From: Conidiobolus incongruus B7586
Lineage: Eukaryota; Entomophthoromycota; Entomophthoromycetes; Entomophthorales; Conidiobolaceae
DNA length: 10,929 bases
Assembly (NCBI GenBank): GCA_000697335.1
Contig: JNEM01000093.1
Span: forward strand, 1 to 10,929
Direction of reading: 5' to 3'
Under the pieces are notes generated by a model. The model was not told the DNA's origin and did not search any database. It saw nothing but the letters and a program-made list of their open reading frames with translations. Position numbers and translations under genes: made by a program. Below, in pieces: positions 1 through 7,750 of the stretch (positions are counted from its first letter, which is position 1; each line of letters starts with the position of its first letter).

Positions 1-674
1 TTTTGTTTAAATAAAAAAATTTATAATTTTTTACAAATATTAATATTTTTAATTTTATTAATAATAAAATAGAAATTAATTTATTATATTCAAGAATTAA
101 TGATGAAATAAATTTCAACCTATTTAAAAATTAAATATAATATTTATTAAGAAATTTTATTTAGTTTAAATTAATTATAAATGTAATATAGAAAAAATTA
201 ATAGAGAAATTTATTATACCATTTAAATATTGCAATATATATAATTATGGCATAAAATATGTACCAAAAGCGAAATTAAAATATTCATTTATTTCGTGCT
301 AATATTTGTTAAATTTTTATATCCACAAAATTATAAAAATTTTAGTAATAAATTTTTTAAAATCAAAAACAAATATGCATAAAATATTAATTAATCTGAT
401 ATTTAATATAATTATTAATTGTTAGATTTTAAATTTTTTAATCAAATCCAAAATATTTTTTTAATATATATAAGTATATTTTGTATTATAATAATTAGTT
501 TAATCTTTTAGATAAAATTACATTAACTATATATATATATATATATTATTCAGCATATTTATATGAATAAACACATTAGTATTCTTATCATTATGTGTAG
601 TACAACCTGGAAATAGTAATTGAGTGATAAAATATGAAATAAGAAGCGTTAATCATTTTTGAATAAGCATAAAT
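1..674. other. AT-rich noncoding DNA
   Basis: Homopolymer A/T runs and a TA microsatellite; no open frame with coding-like composition or a plausible start was seen on either strand. Confidence 0.6.
528..546. repeat. (TA)n microsatellite
   Basis: A perfect 19-base alternating TA tract inside AT-rich DNA. Confidence 0.9.
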
Positions 675-880
675 ATGTCCACATTCGCTAGTTTAAATAA
701 TGCATACATTGTATTACTTTTTGTTTAAATTTGAATCAAAGATTTAAAAAAGGCGAGCTGGATAAATATTCTGTTCGAGACTTGATAAATGATGACTATA
801 CAAAAATTTTACTGGTAAACAATTATGTATCAATATTGCAAAAAATAGCCTATAGGCCCAATTATTTTACCACAATGTAG
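675..880 (+). other. Gene-like island, unidentified (two short frames)
   Basis: Two plus-strand frames lie in DNA of about 31% G+C (40/130 at 751-880) within a much poorer background. The first runs from an ATG at 675 to a TAA at 726-728 (17 codons, MSTFASLNNAYIVLLFV). The second is open from 701 to a TAG at 878-880 (59 codons, including KKGELDKYSVRDL and LQKIAYRPNYFTTM). The second has no ATG before its last codon. Composition looks coding-like, but length alone is not significant in this background. Possible readings are exons of an intron-rich gene, a decayed gene, or chance. Confidence 0.2.
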
Positions 881-1646
881 TTTTTTAATTAAGACAATAT
901 TAGTTAGAAAGTTAAATTGCAAATATTCCTTGTAGACCAAATAAATATTTTTTTAGGTTAAATTGGAAATTATTCTAATATTTTATTTATTAGTATGTAA
1001 GAAAATGTTTTAATTAATCTTAATAAGAATTATTTATTAAAAAATATTTCATTTCAATAAGTAATCTTGACTAAAATTTCATAATTTAATTATTTTAAAA
1101 TTAAAATTTGCCAAAATTCATAATAACGAAATATAAGGAATTAATTATTCATGCATTGTATTTAATGGTGGATCGAATTAATTTGCACTAGTTAAATTTT
1201 TTTTGGCTTTTTTCAGTATTTAATTGTTAAAAAGAAAAATATATTAATTCTGTAGTTGATCAAATTAAATAACTCTAATATTGAATTTGCTAATTTATCA
1301 AAATTAAGACGTTAACCATTTTGAACATATTTATGTAATACAATACAAAATCATAGTTTGAAAAAATTTAAAATGATTCATAAAACATGTAATGTAAAAT
1401 GTTGGTTTGTAGAGATGATATATATATATTAGAATATATTTAACCTTTAATTTGTAGTTAATGAAAATTTATATGAAATACTTAAAAGATACATGTTTTT
1501 GTAATCTAAAAAAATTAAACTGAATAACTTTATAAAATAGATAAACTATTGAAAATATTTTTCGAACTATATATAAATTTAATATATTTGAAAATAAAAG
1601 CTAAAAATAATGTAAATTATATTCCACAAATTAATTGATCATTTGA
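881..1646. other. AT-rich noncoding DNA
   Basis: No gene seen. A pyrimidine-rich tract ending in CAG at about 1197-1217 resembles a 3' splice site, but the DNA after it does not form a sensible exon. Confidence 0.5.
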
Positions 1647-1745
1647 ATATTAAATACATTGCTATTGGCCAATTTTGTTGAAACCCCCAATTTGGACATA
1701 TATCCATTCTTAATAGAGGATATTACTGAATTAGTAGATAATTAG
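1647..1745 (+). other. Short gene-like frame, unidentified
   Basis: A 32-codon plus-strand frame closes with TAG at 1743-1745 and has a varied composition (LLLANFVETPNLDIYPFLIE near its middle) unlike the surrounding N/I/K/Y/F-rich translations. There is no ATG at its head. It is short enough to be chance. No family recognised. Confidence 0.12.
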
Positions 1746-2218
1746 TGAGCAATTACTATTAAATATATCTTATCTGATATATAATTTCTCAATTTTTAAT
1801 TGAATGAATCAAATCTTTTATTAGAATAAAATTTGAACCAGAAATTTAAATCAACCTCATAATATTTTAATATTTTGATTAAATTTCAAATTATTAATAA
1901 TTGATTAAATATGTTTTATAGTATTAAAAATATTAATTATTGCAAAATATAAACTTTTAGTTAATTGACCAATATACATGATTTTCATTTATCAGACATT
2001 CACTGATAGACAATTATTATATCGCCATAAATGCATATCTTCTTAAAATAATGTATAATTGAGTAAAATTTATCCCTATTTTCTCAAACATGTAGCACCA
2101 TATTAGCCGTAAGTCACTGACATGTATTTGGTCATTTTTTTGTTTATTTAAGTGATGTAAAGTATATTGTATATTTATCGGAATCATGGAAAAATATTGG
2201 TAAATAGGGTTACATTAG
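1746..2218. other. AT-rich noncoding DNA
   Basis: No gene seen. It contains a short perfect inverted repeat, TATCAG/CTGATA, at 1990-2008 with a 7-base loop. Confidence 0.5.
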
Positions 2219-2611
2219 TATCAGCCTTATTACTCTTATGACTTTGTATTCCAAATATCTTCAACACCTGCCTCTGCAATTTATTTCAAGTTCTCATTTT
2301 CATTAAGTTGAAACAATTTTATTGGCTTGAGGAGAGGGGGTGGGAATTTGATTGGTGGGCGTACATTCAACCAAATAGGAGATTTAATATGGTTCTGGCA
2401 TTGGTTACTGACATTCGATACCATACCAAACATTTTGGTTTGCATATTTTACCAGAAACTGCAATGTTTGCTGTTAGCCATTTTATGATTAAACCATTGC
2501 TTACTCCATTACACTTCAGAATATTTGCATCATCACAGTTTGTGTTCCATAATGACTAAAATATTACTAAAATCACGGTTTTATGTTTTTATCAAAATTT
2601 ATTTCAATTAA
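2219..2611. pseudogene. GC-richer island, probable remnant of an unidentified gene
   Basis: This stretch has the highest G+C outside the StuA-type gene and the 7480-7530 patch. Several frames are open at once. Plus-strand frame 1 runs 2242-2559 (105 codons) but has no ATG before 2389. Plus-strand frame 2 runs 2219-2611 with about two interruptions and includes NNFIGLRRGGGNLIGG and WFWHWLLTFDTIPNILV. The minus strand is open 2367-2555 (62 codons, including LIIKWLTANIAVSGKICK). No single frame has both a start codon and full length, and the true strand is unclear. This fits an eroded coding sequence or a repeat fragment better than a working gene. No family could be recognised. Confidence 0.3.
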
Positions 2612-2693
2612 ATAATATATACAATTATTCGGTTCAAATACCATTATTAAGTTTTTAAAAACTCCTAAAGTCCAATATGAGTTAAAGGTGAAA

Positions 2694-2818
2694 ATGGAAA
2701 GCATTAGTTTTCAGTTATATATTCTTTACAATTTATTATCTGATTCAATAAATCTGATACACTGGTTTGGAACCTTGTGTAGTTTTCGGGTTAAAGTTTA
2801 GTTGGCTTGGTAAGTATT
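2694..2818 (+). other. Short ORF followed by a consensus splice donor
   Basis: An ATG at 2694 opens a 35-codon frame (starts MESISFQLYILYNLL) ending before 2802. Just after it, at 2810-2818, lies GTAAGTATT preceded by GGCTTG, a near-perfect fungal 5' splice site. The donor is not in a useful position for that frame; another frame across 2760-2809 (YTGLEPCVVFGLKFSWL) runs into it. Could be an exon edge or coincidence; no partner acceptor was identified. Confidence 0.12.
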
Positions 2819-3299
2819 ATTCAATTTTTATAATTTTAAAATAATTTGTTGCACTAATTTGATAAAATAATAAAATACATTTCAATATTCATTATATATA
2901 GATTCAGAATTATCTTAATTTTAAACTTATTATATGATATTATATTTAGTTTAGTATTATTTAAAGTTATTTTAATTAATATCGAACAATTATATACCCA
3001 ATTATTAAATCTTCGATATATCTCTAGGTTATATAATAGTAATAATAAATCATAAATATAATATAAAACATTAAATTATATCAAGAAGGAGTTGAATATT
3101 ATTTGATGAATGATTAATAATATTAAAAACCACTTTTGATCCAAAAGTTAATTATAAATTTTCAGATTTAAGACTTAAATCTAAAATAATATTAATTGTA
3201 ATATTATTAGTTCAGTTTAATTCAATTCTGTAAAATATATATATGATTAAAAATTATTGGATCAGTTTAAAATTTGATATTTTAATATGATATTCACCT
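2819..3299. other. AT-rich noncoding DNA
   Basis: G+C falls to 9/60 in the line 3001-3060. No gene-like frame or RNA-gene signature was seen. Confidence 0.55.
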
Positions 3300-3467
3300 A
3301 TGTCTAATGCAAGTTTCATTGCATTATCAAATTGTACAAACTAAGTAGACTTAAACCGAAAATCATTCCAAAGTTTGAACAGTATATTAGTTTTCCTGAT
3401 TATTTTGAAATATATAATTCAAAAGATTTATTTAAGATATCAATATGATTTCTCGAAAGTAATTTAA
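3300..3467 (+). other. Overlapping short gene-like frames, unidentified
   Basis: Three plus-strand open frames overlap here: an ATG frame of 14 codons at 3300-3344, a 40-codon frame at 3345-3467, and a 46-codon frame at 3308-3448 that includes RLKPKIIPKFEQYISFPDYF. None combines a start codon with useful length. Composition of the third looks protein-like, but overlapping open frames of this size are expected in AT-rich DNA. No family recognised. Confidence 0.1.
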
Positions 3468-4261
3468 AAATCAAGTTTATAAAGTTTAAAAAACTATTTA
3501 ATCTAAATTCATTGTTTTATTACATTCTTTATAAAGTTCGCTTTTTCTAGATCAAGGTATATTTTTTGATCACTAATCCAAACCAAGTTAAATATCAAAA
3601 CCTCAACCAGTTTAATTAACCTTATAATTAATATTTGAGAAAATAATATTTAAAATTAAAATTATATCAATTGTATTAGGGGAAATAATGAAATAATTGT
3701 ATTATAAAAAAATTATAAAATATCCAAATATTTCTTTTTTCAAGTTTAAAATGAATATATATATGATAATTTGAATTTTCAATTCAATTACACATTTAAC
3801 CCTTTAATTTAACCAAATTGAAATAATATCAGCTGAATATTTATATCTTAATATTACATATTAGATAGAGTTACCTTATAAATAAATTTTTGTAGCTCAA
3901 TTTGATTAATCCAATATAACATATAATTATACAAAATGATCAATTTAATAAATATACTATTACATTAATAAACCAAACTATTTAGTTATCATAATTACAT
4001 TGCCAGAAAATATTCATTATTTACATTATTCTATAGAAACTGACTTTATTACTACTGAACTACTTTATACATGGTTAACATCACACAATCGATAAATATA
4101 ATTAAAATTTTTATTTAAAAATGAGTAATTTTAACAAGATATGTAAGGATATATTCATTATTAATTGTTAATAATTAAATTATTTTACACAGTACTGTTA
4201 CAAAACTTTTTAAGATAATAAATATTCATTATAATATTTAAAAGTTTGTACCAGGTTTAGT
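3468..4261. other. AT-rich noncoding DNA
   Basis: Frequent stops in all frames, A/T homopolymers and short TA tracts; nothing supportable. Confidence 0.55.
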
Positions 4262-4495
4262 TTAATTAATACAAGAGGACTTGATCAAATTGCAATAAAA
4301 AGGGACAACAGAGTTAGCTCTGTTAAACCAATTAGCATTGAGAAAGATAGTAGATAGATACTCTTGATAATAACACGCAATATTGGTAATAAAAATATCA
4401 TGACATAGTTTCTCTATCATATTTGTAACACGAAGAATAAAGTCAATTAAAGTGGTGTATTCATTATCTAAATACGCAAAATTTAACAATTTTCT
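4262..4495 (-). other. Unidentified 77-codon frame in a GC-richer island
   Basis: The minus strand is open for 77 codons to a TAA at its left end, including NFAYLDNEYTTLIDFILRV and MIEKLCHDIFITNIACYYQE. It has no ATG at its head; the first ATG lies about 25 codons in. The opposite strand also has a 40-codon frame ending near 4358 (NTRGLDQIAIKRDNRVSSVK), so the strand of any former gene is ambiguous. Local G+C is near 30%, above the neighbouring DNA. A decayed gene is possible; no domain or family was recognised. Confidence 0.18.
4307..4324. repeat. Perfect 7-bp hairpin
   Basis: Arms AACAGAG and CTCTGTT enclose a TTAG loop. It lies inside the GC-richer island at 4262-4495. Function unknown. 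Confidence 0.5.
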
Positions 4496-5610
4496 TCAAG
4501 AATTCATTAGATTACAAATCCACTAATTGTACAAAATCCTTATAATAAATACTATCAACTTTATTGTGGCTTATGCCGCACATCTATATTATTAATATAT
4601 AACCTGGATGATTGTTTTTTATATAATTATTCATAAATAGAGTTATTAAATCATTCAGAAAAAATAGTACATATTATTTTGTAAATAAAGTATTTTAATT
4701 AAGAATATTAAATTAAATGAGTTAATAAAAATATTTCGGGGTTAATTTTTTGATTAAGAAATTAAAAATAAAATGAAAATCATACTATGCAATGAAATGT
4801 ATCATTCATATAATTATTAATATTAACTTATTCATTGAAAAAAAAATTATTACAAATTTTATAATTGGACTATTATTATATATTTTATATATTGTATAAA
4901 TCATATAGTGTATTGATATTACCCGAATTTTTAGATGCAGGTTTCATTCAAATTGCAAAGAATCATAAGTTTAGAAAAAAAGTGTTAAATACTGGTAAAT
5001 AAATTAATAATTGCATATTAAAAGAGATGAATGAATAGATTATTTAAACTATATCGTTATAATTAATCTAACATTGAAAACTATATACACATAATAAAGA
5101 GCATAATTCTCTTGATATCCAGGTGAAAAATTATAGTTAAAATGATTGAACTGTATCCCACATATTAAAAGAATTCTCATTTAATAAATTACAAATTTGA
5201 TTTAGCCAAATACATCAATTTCGGAAAATAAAAAAATTTAAGTTAAGTTGAAAAAACTTTGTGTATATTAAAGTTTGTGTAATGTAACCTTTATTTCTTT
5301 TATGTTGTTAATTAATATTCTTATTACTAATTCATAATTTATTTTTATGAATTCAATAACAATAAAAAAAGAAGAATGTTAAGAATTAATTAGAGTTAGA
5401 ATACTTAACTAATCACTATTAAGTATTGAAAATTAATCTAATATTACATTTTATTTTATTATTATCATTTAATAAAAATTATTTGAAAAATAGTTGATAA
5501 TTGATCATTTGAGTTGAACAATTAAATTGTAATTACAGTTAAATACAATATGTTTGAAAGTTTGTACAAATTTGGAAAATTATAGCTCATTGATTTTGTG
5601 TTTGTTTTTG
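4496..5610. other. AT-rich DNA downstream of the StuA-type gene
   Basis: No gene seen. A 45-codon plus-strand frame at 4865-5002 includes EFLDAGFIQIAKNHKFRKK and ends at a donor-like GTAAAT, but its first half is TA-repeat translation and its phase does not match the exon-like frame at 5611-5700, so it is not called. Confidence 0.5.
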
Positions 5611-5700
5611 ATGCAGCAAAAAGATGAGTACATTAAAACTGATTTTGTCGAAATATCCAGAGCTGCGAGGTTAATCTCAAATTTTTTAGCATGTGGGTAA
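5611..5700 (+). other. Exon-like frame converging on the StuA-type gene
   Basis: The plus strand shows a T-rich run ending in GATGCAG at 5616, a good 3' splice-site shape, followed by a frame of 27 codons to a TAA at 5698-5700. Residues include QKDEYIKTDFVEIS and ARLISNFLACG, with codon content richer in G+C than the upstream DNA. An ATG at 5611 would alternatively give a 29-residue peptide. The stop lies 6 bases from the stop codon of the convergent StuA-type gene (5709-5707), so it may instead simply be the 3' UTR of that gene read on the wrong strand. No family recognised and no convincing upstream exon found. Confidence 0.25.
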
Positions 5701-5706
5701 TTCAAA

Positions 5707-6597
5707 TCAGTGATGATAATGTGAATGTTGATTTGCGTGACTGTATGTGTCCCGGCTGTAGTTGTATTCCAAGTTGGAAGAGGTAGTAATTGGAACTATA
5801 TTGTCCGAGTATGAGCCATCTGCAGAGCTTGATGGGTATATCCCGGAAGTTGGCTCCCACTGGGCAGGAGTTCTGGTGTATGTAGATACTGGCTGGGATA
5901 TGGGGAGGGGCAAAGGAGTGGTTAGGCTTGTGGAGGCTGGAATATTCATCATAGGAGGGAGAGAATAGAAAGGAAGGGGGAGCTTAGGAGCTTGGAGAGA
6001 TTTTGCAGAAGTGGGAAAGGGCATAAACCACCTATGATCGTTGTTCAAAGAGTGAGGGGAATTCGCATCAAGAATAGAGCGGTAGTAGTAGTTTTCAATA
6101 TCCCACTCTAGAAGGGGGTGGATCAAATCATAAACACCGTATTCTTTGGCCAATTCTTTAGCTCTTTCGAAACTGATCCAAACTCCTTTTAAAACCATCA
6201 AGCCAGACTTGATAACGCTCCTTTCGATTTCAGATTTCAAAATTCCGTCTCTTTTGCCTCGTGTCATTCCAGAAAGGTTGAGTAGTTTTGTGCCATTAAT
6301 CATGTTGTTGTCTTTTCTTCTACCAACTGAAATACCTTTGATTTCAATAAGATAGCAGAAAGTTTTTTCATCTTCCCATTGAATCGTTGTTAGGGTAGCA
6401 GGTTTGGAATCATACGCTGATGGCATCATATATGGTGGTAATGAGAAAGGATCCATCATATTGTTTGAAAGTGGTTGGTATGGGTTTAACTGATGAGAGG
6501 TGATTGAAGGACGTTGAGAATATGGATGATAGCGGTTATTATCCTGAGCTTCTTGATTATTAGACTGTACAATGGGAGCCGATACTAAGTTATACAT
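5707..6597 (-). CDS. stuA: APSES-domain transcription factor, StuA/Efg1/Phd1/Sok2 class
   Basis: Encodes a 296-residue nuclear DNA-binding regulator. Family members bind short promoter motifs and control fungal development (conidiation, hyphal and yeast morphology). The APSES domain spans about residues 68-169, with WEDE at 74-77, the block GRRKDNNMINGTKLLN at 92-107, GMTRGKRDGILKSE at 110-123 and LKGVWISFERAKELA at 136-150; these are the most conserved family stretches. Flanks are disordered: an N/Q/Y/P-rich N-terminus and a P/S/T-rich C-terminus ending in a His/Tyr-rich tail. No polyglutamine tract and no obvious basic nuclear-localisation cluster follow the domain. The frame stays open to an ATG at 6705, but I prefer the ATG at 6597: it has A at -3, while the upstream one has T there, and the 36 extra residues are F/I-rich, AT-rich and lie behind a consensus splice donor. 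The domain has no intron. Family assignment is very strong; the exact start and ortholog are less sure. Confidence 0.95.
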   Translation of the reverse strand: MYNLVSAPIVQSNNQEAQDNNRYHPYSQRPSITSHQLNPYQPLSNNMMDPFSLPPYMMPSAYDSKPATLTTIQWEDEKTFCYLIEIKGISVGRRKDNNMINGTKLLNLSGMTRGKRDGILKSEIERSVIKSGLMVLKGVWISFERAKELAKEYGVYDLIHPLLEWDIENYYYRSILDANSPHSLNNDHRWFMPFPTSAKSLQAPKLPLPFYSLPPMMNIPASTSLTTPLPLPISQPVSTYTRTPAQWEPTSGIYPSSSADGSYSDNIVPITTSSNLEYNYSRDTYSHANQHSHYHH

Positions 6598-6604
6598 ATT
6601 TAAG

Positions 6605-6726
6605 CTTGACGTGCCTTCCAGTAAGGTATCAAAAATAATTTTTAAGAATATAGAATTGAAATGAAGGAAAGTGGTTGAATTTATCCTAAACTTTACGACT
6701 GGCATGAATTTTCATTCTTGACTTAC
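6605..6726 (-). other. Predicted intron in the 5' leader of the StuA-type gene
   Basis: On the minus strand a consensus donor GTAAGT begins at 6726, preceded by ATAAA. A T-rich stretch and then AG dinucleotides follow, ending at 6615 or 6605, just before the preferred start codon at 6597. Removal would leave a leader of 7-17 bases between the junction and the ATG, and would delete both the upstream in-frame ATG at 6705 and the small uORF at 6686-6715. A branch-site candidate (TTACT) lies close to the acceptor but is weak. The donor is directly visible; use of this intron is inference, and the acceptor choice is uncertain. Confidence 0.45.
6686..6715 (-). promoter_or_regulatory. Upstream ORF 2 (9 codons) inside the predicted leader intron
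   Basis: An ATG at 6715 opens a 9-codon frame (MKIHASRKV) closed by TAG. It overlaps, in another frame, the in-frame ATG at 6705 of the long reading frame. If the leader intron is spliced, this uORF disappears; if the intron is kept, ribosomes would meet it first. That would give a splice-dependent switch of translation. Start context has A at -3. Confidence 0.3.
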
Positions 6727-6761
6727 TTTATCCAATTACAATCCAGGATTGGAAATTCTAA

Positions 6762-6785
6762 TTAATGGGAAACTCGGCTTGTCAT
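6762..6785 (-). promoter_or_regulatory. Upstream ORF 1 in the StuA-type leader (7 codons)
   Basis: An ATG at 6785 opens a 7-codon frame (MTSRVSH) closed by TAA, 165 bases upstream of the preferred start and upstream of the predicted leader intron. It would therefore be kept in spliced and unspliced messages alike, provided transcription starts beyond 6785. Short upstream ORFs are known to regulate translation of Aspergillus stuA. Whether this one lies in the transcript is inference. Confidence 0.35.
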
Positions 6786-7479
6786 TTTACAGATTAATCA
6801 ACTGCTTTTAATTCAGAGTTTTAATTACTTTGTAGCACTTACAAATTGGAAAGAATTTATGAAATGAATATTGAACAAAGCTGATATTTTGAAGGTTAAT
6901 TGTTTGGTAACGTATATGATTCAATTTAAAACTAAATAGTATTTCAAATGGAAAATTTCATAATAATACATCAAAGTATAAATTATTAGATATTAGTAGT
7001 ATCAAAATCTAATAATTCAGAGTTAAGAGTTAAGTTGCTAATATCAGTTAGTTCATTAAACCCTAGATTTTTTTACTATAATGAGAGGCACAAATAAATT
7101 TAATTTAAAATGATATTTCGGATTTAATTAGATTATCCTTGTATCAATTTCTAAAATAATCAATTTTTTATATTAATATTAAAATTATTTCAAAATTTGA
7201 GAAAGAAAAAAATCAGAAATTTTAGGGGTTCATACAATTAGCTAATAATTTTAACCAGAAAGAATGAATTTAGCATCCCAAATTATTAGTAATATGATAT
7301 TGTCTTAGTAAATAAAATGTAATAAGTAATATATTTGCATATATGAAAAAAGTTAGAAATTAACACTTAAATTGCAATAAATATCAACATTTTATAACAA
7401 TTTATCAGTTTAACTGAATATTTGATATATATAATTTTGAGTTAAATCTAGATTTCCTATTATAACGAGTGAATAAAAA
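6786..7479. other. AT-rich region upstream of the StuA-type gene
   Basis: This should hold the promoter and possibly a long leader, since related regulators often have leaders of many hundreds of bases. I see no unambiguous TATA element because AT-rich matches are everywhere. Confidence 0.4.
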
Positions 7480-7530
7480 TTATTTTTGGGTCCGCCATCT
7501 CGGTCCAAGGAAAGTTCTCGCTAGTCTTAT
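7480..7530. other. Isolated GC-rich patch
   Basis: About 40 bases from 7488 contain GGGTCCGCCATCTCGG and further G+C-rich bases ending near CTAGTC, flanked on both sides by DNA with very little G or C. It is too short for a gene, has no tRNA-like boxes, and no second copy was seen in the window. It could be the remnant of a repeat or a conserved noncoding site upstream of the StuA-type gene. Confidence 0.3.
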
Positions 7531-7750
7531 AATCTTACATTTATTTAACAAAAAAAATCAATTTATTATTAGTTTTTTATTTTGTAAAAATCTAATAATT
7601 TATTAAAAAAGAATAGGCAAAAATACTATTTAAATTTTATAATTTTTCAATCTAATAATTAGTTAAAATAGGATCAATTCATTGAAGAAAGTATTACTAT
7701 TAGATAAAGAAAAATATATAAATATTAATTACCCTAATAATATGAAGTGA

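Noticed and set aside
2620-2650. GGTTCAAATACC resembling a tRNA B box
   Set aside because: The flanking bases do not form a T-stem, and no A box or acceptor stem was found upstream.
4865-5002. Plus-strand frame ending in protein-like residues and a donor-like GTAAAT
   Set aside because: Its first half is translation of TA-rich repeats, frames of this length are expected many times by chance in such DNA, and the phase does not join to the exon-like frame at 5617.
5762-6355. Plus-strand open frames of 68 and 69 codons at 5762-5968 and 6146-6355
   Set aside because: They lie antisense within the StuA-type coding region, and the conserved domain on the minus strand explains why these frames stay open.
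7058-7068. AAACCCTAG resembling a telomere repeat unit
   Set aside because: A single unit with no tandem copies; chance.
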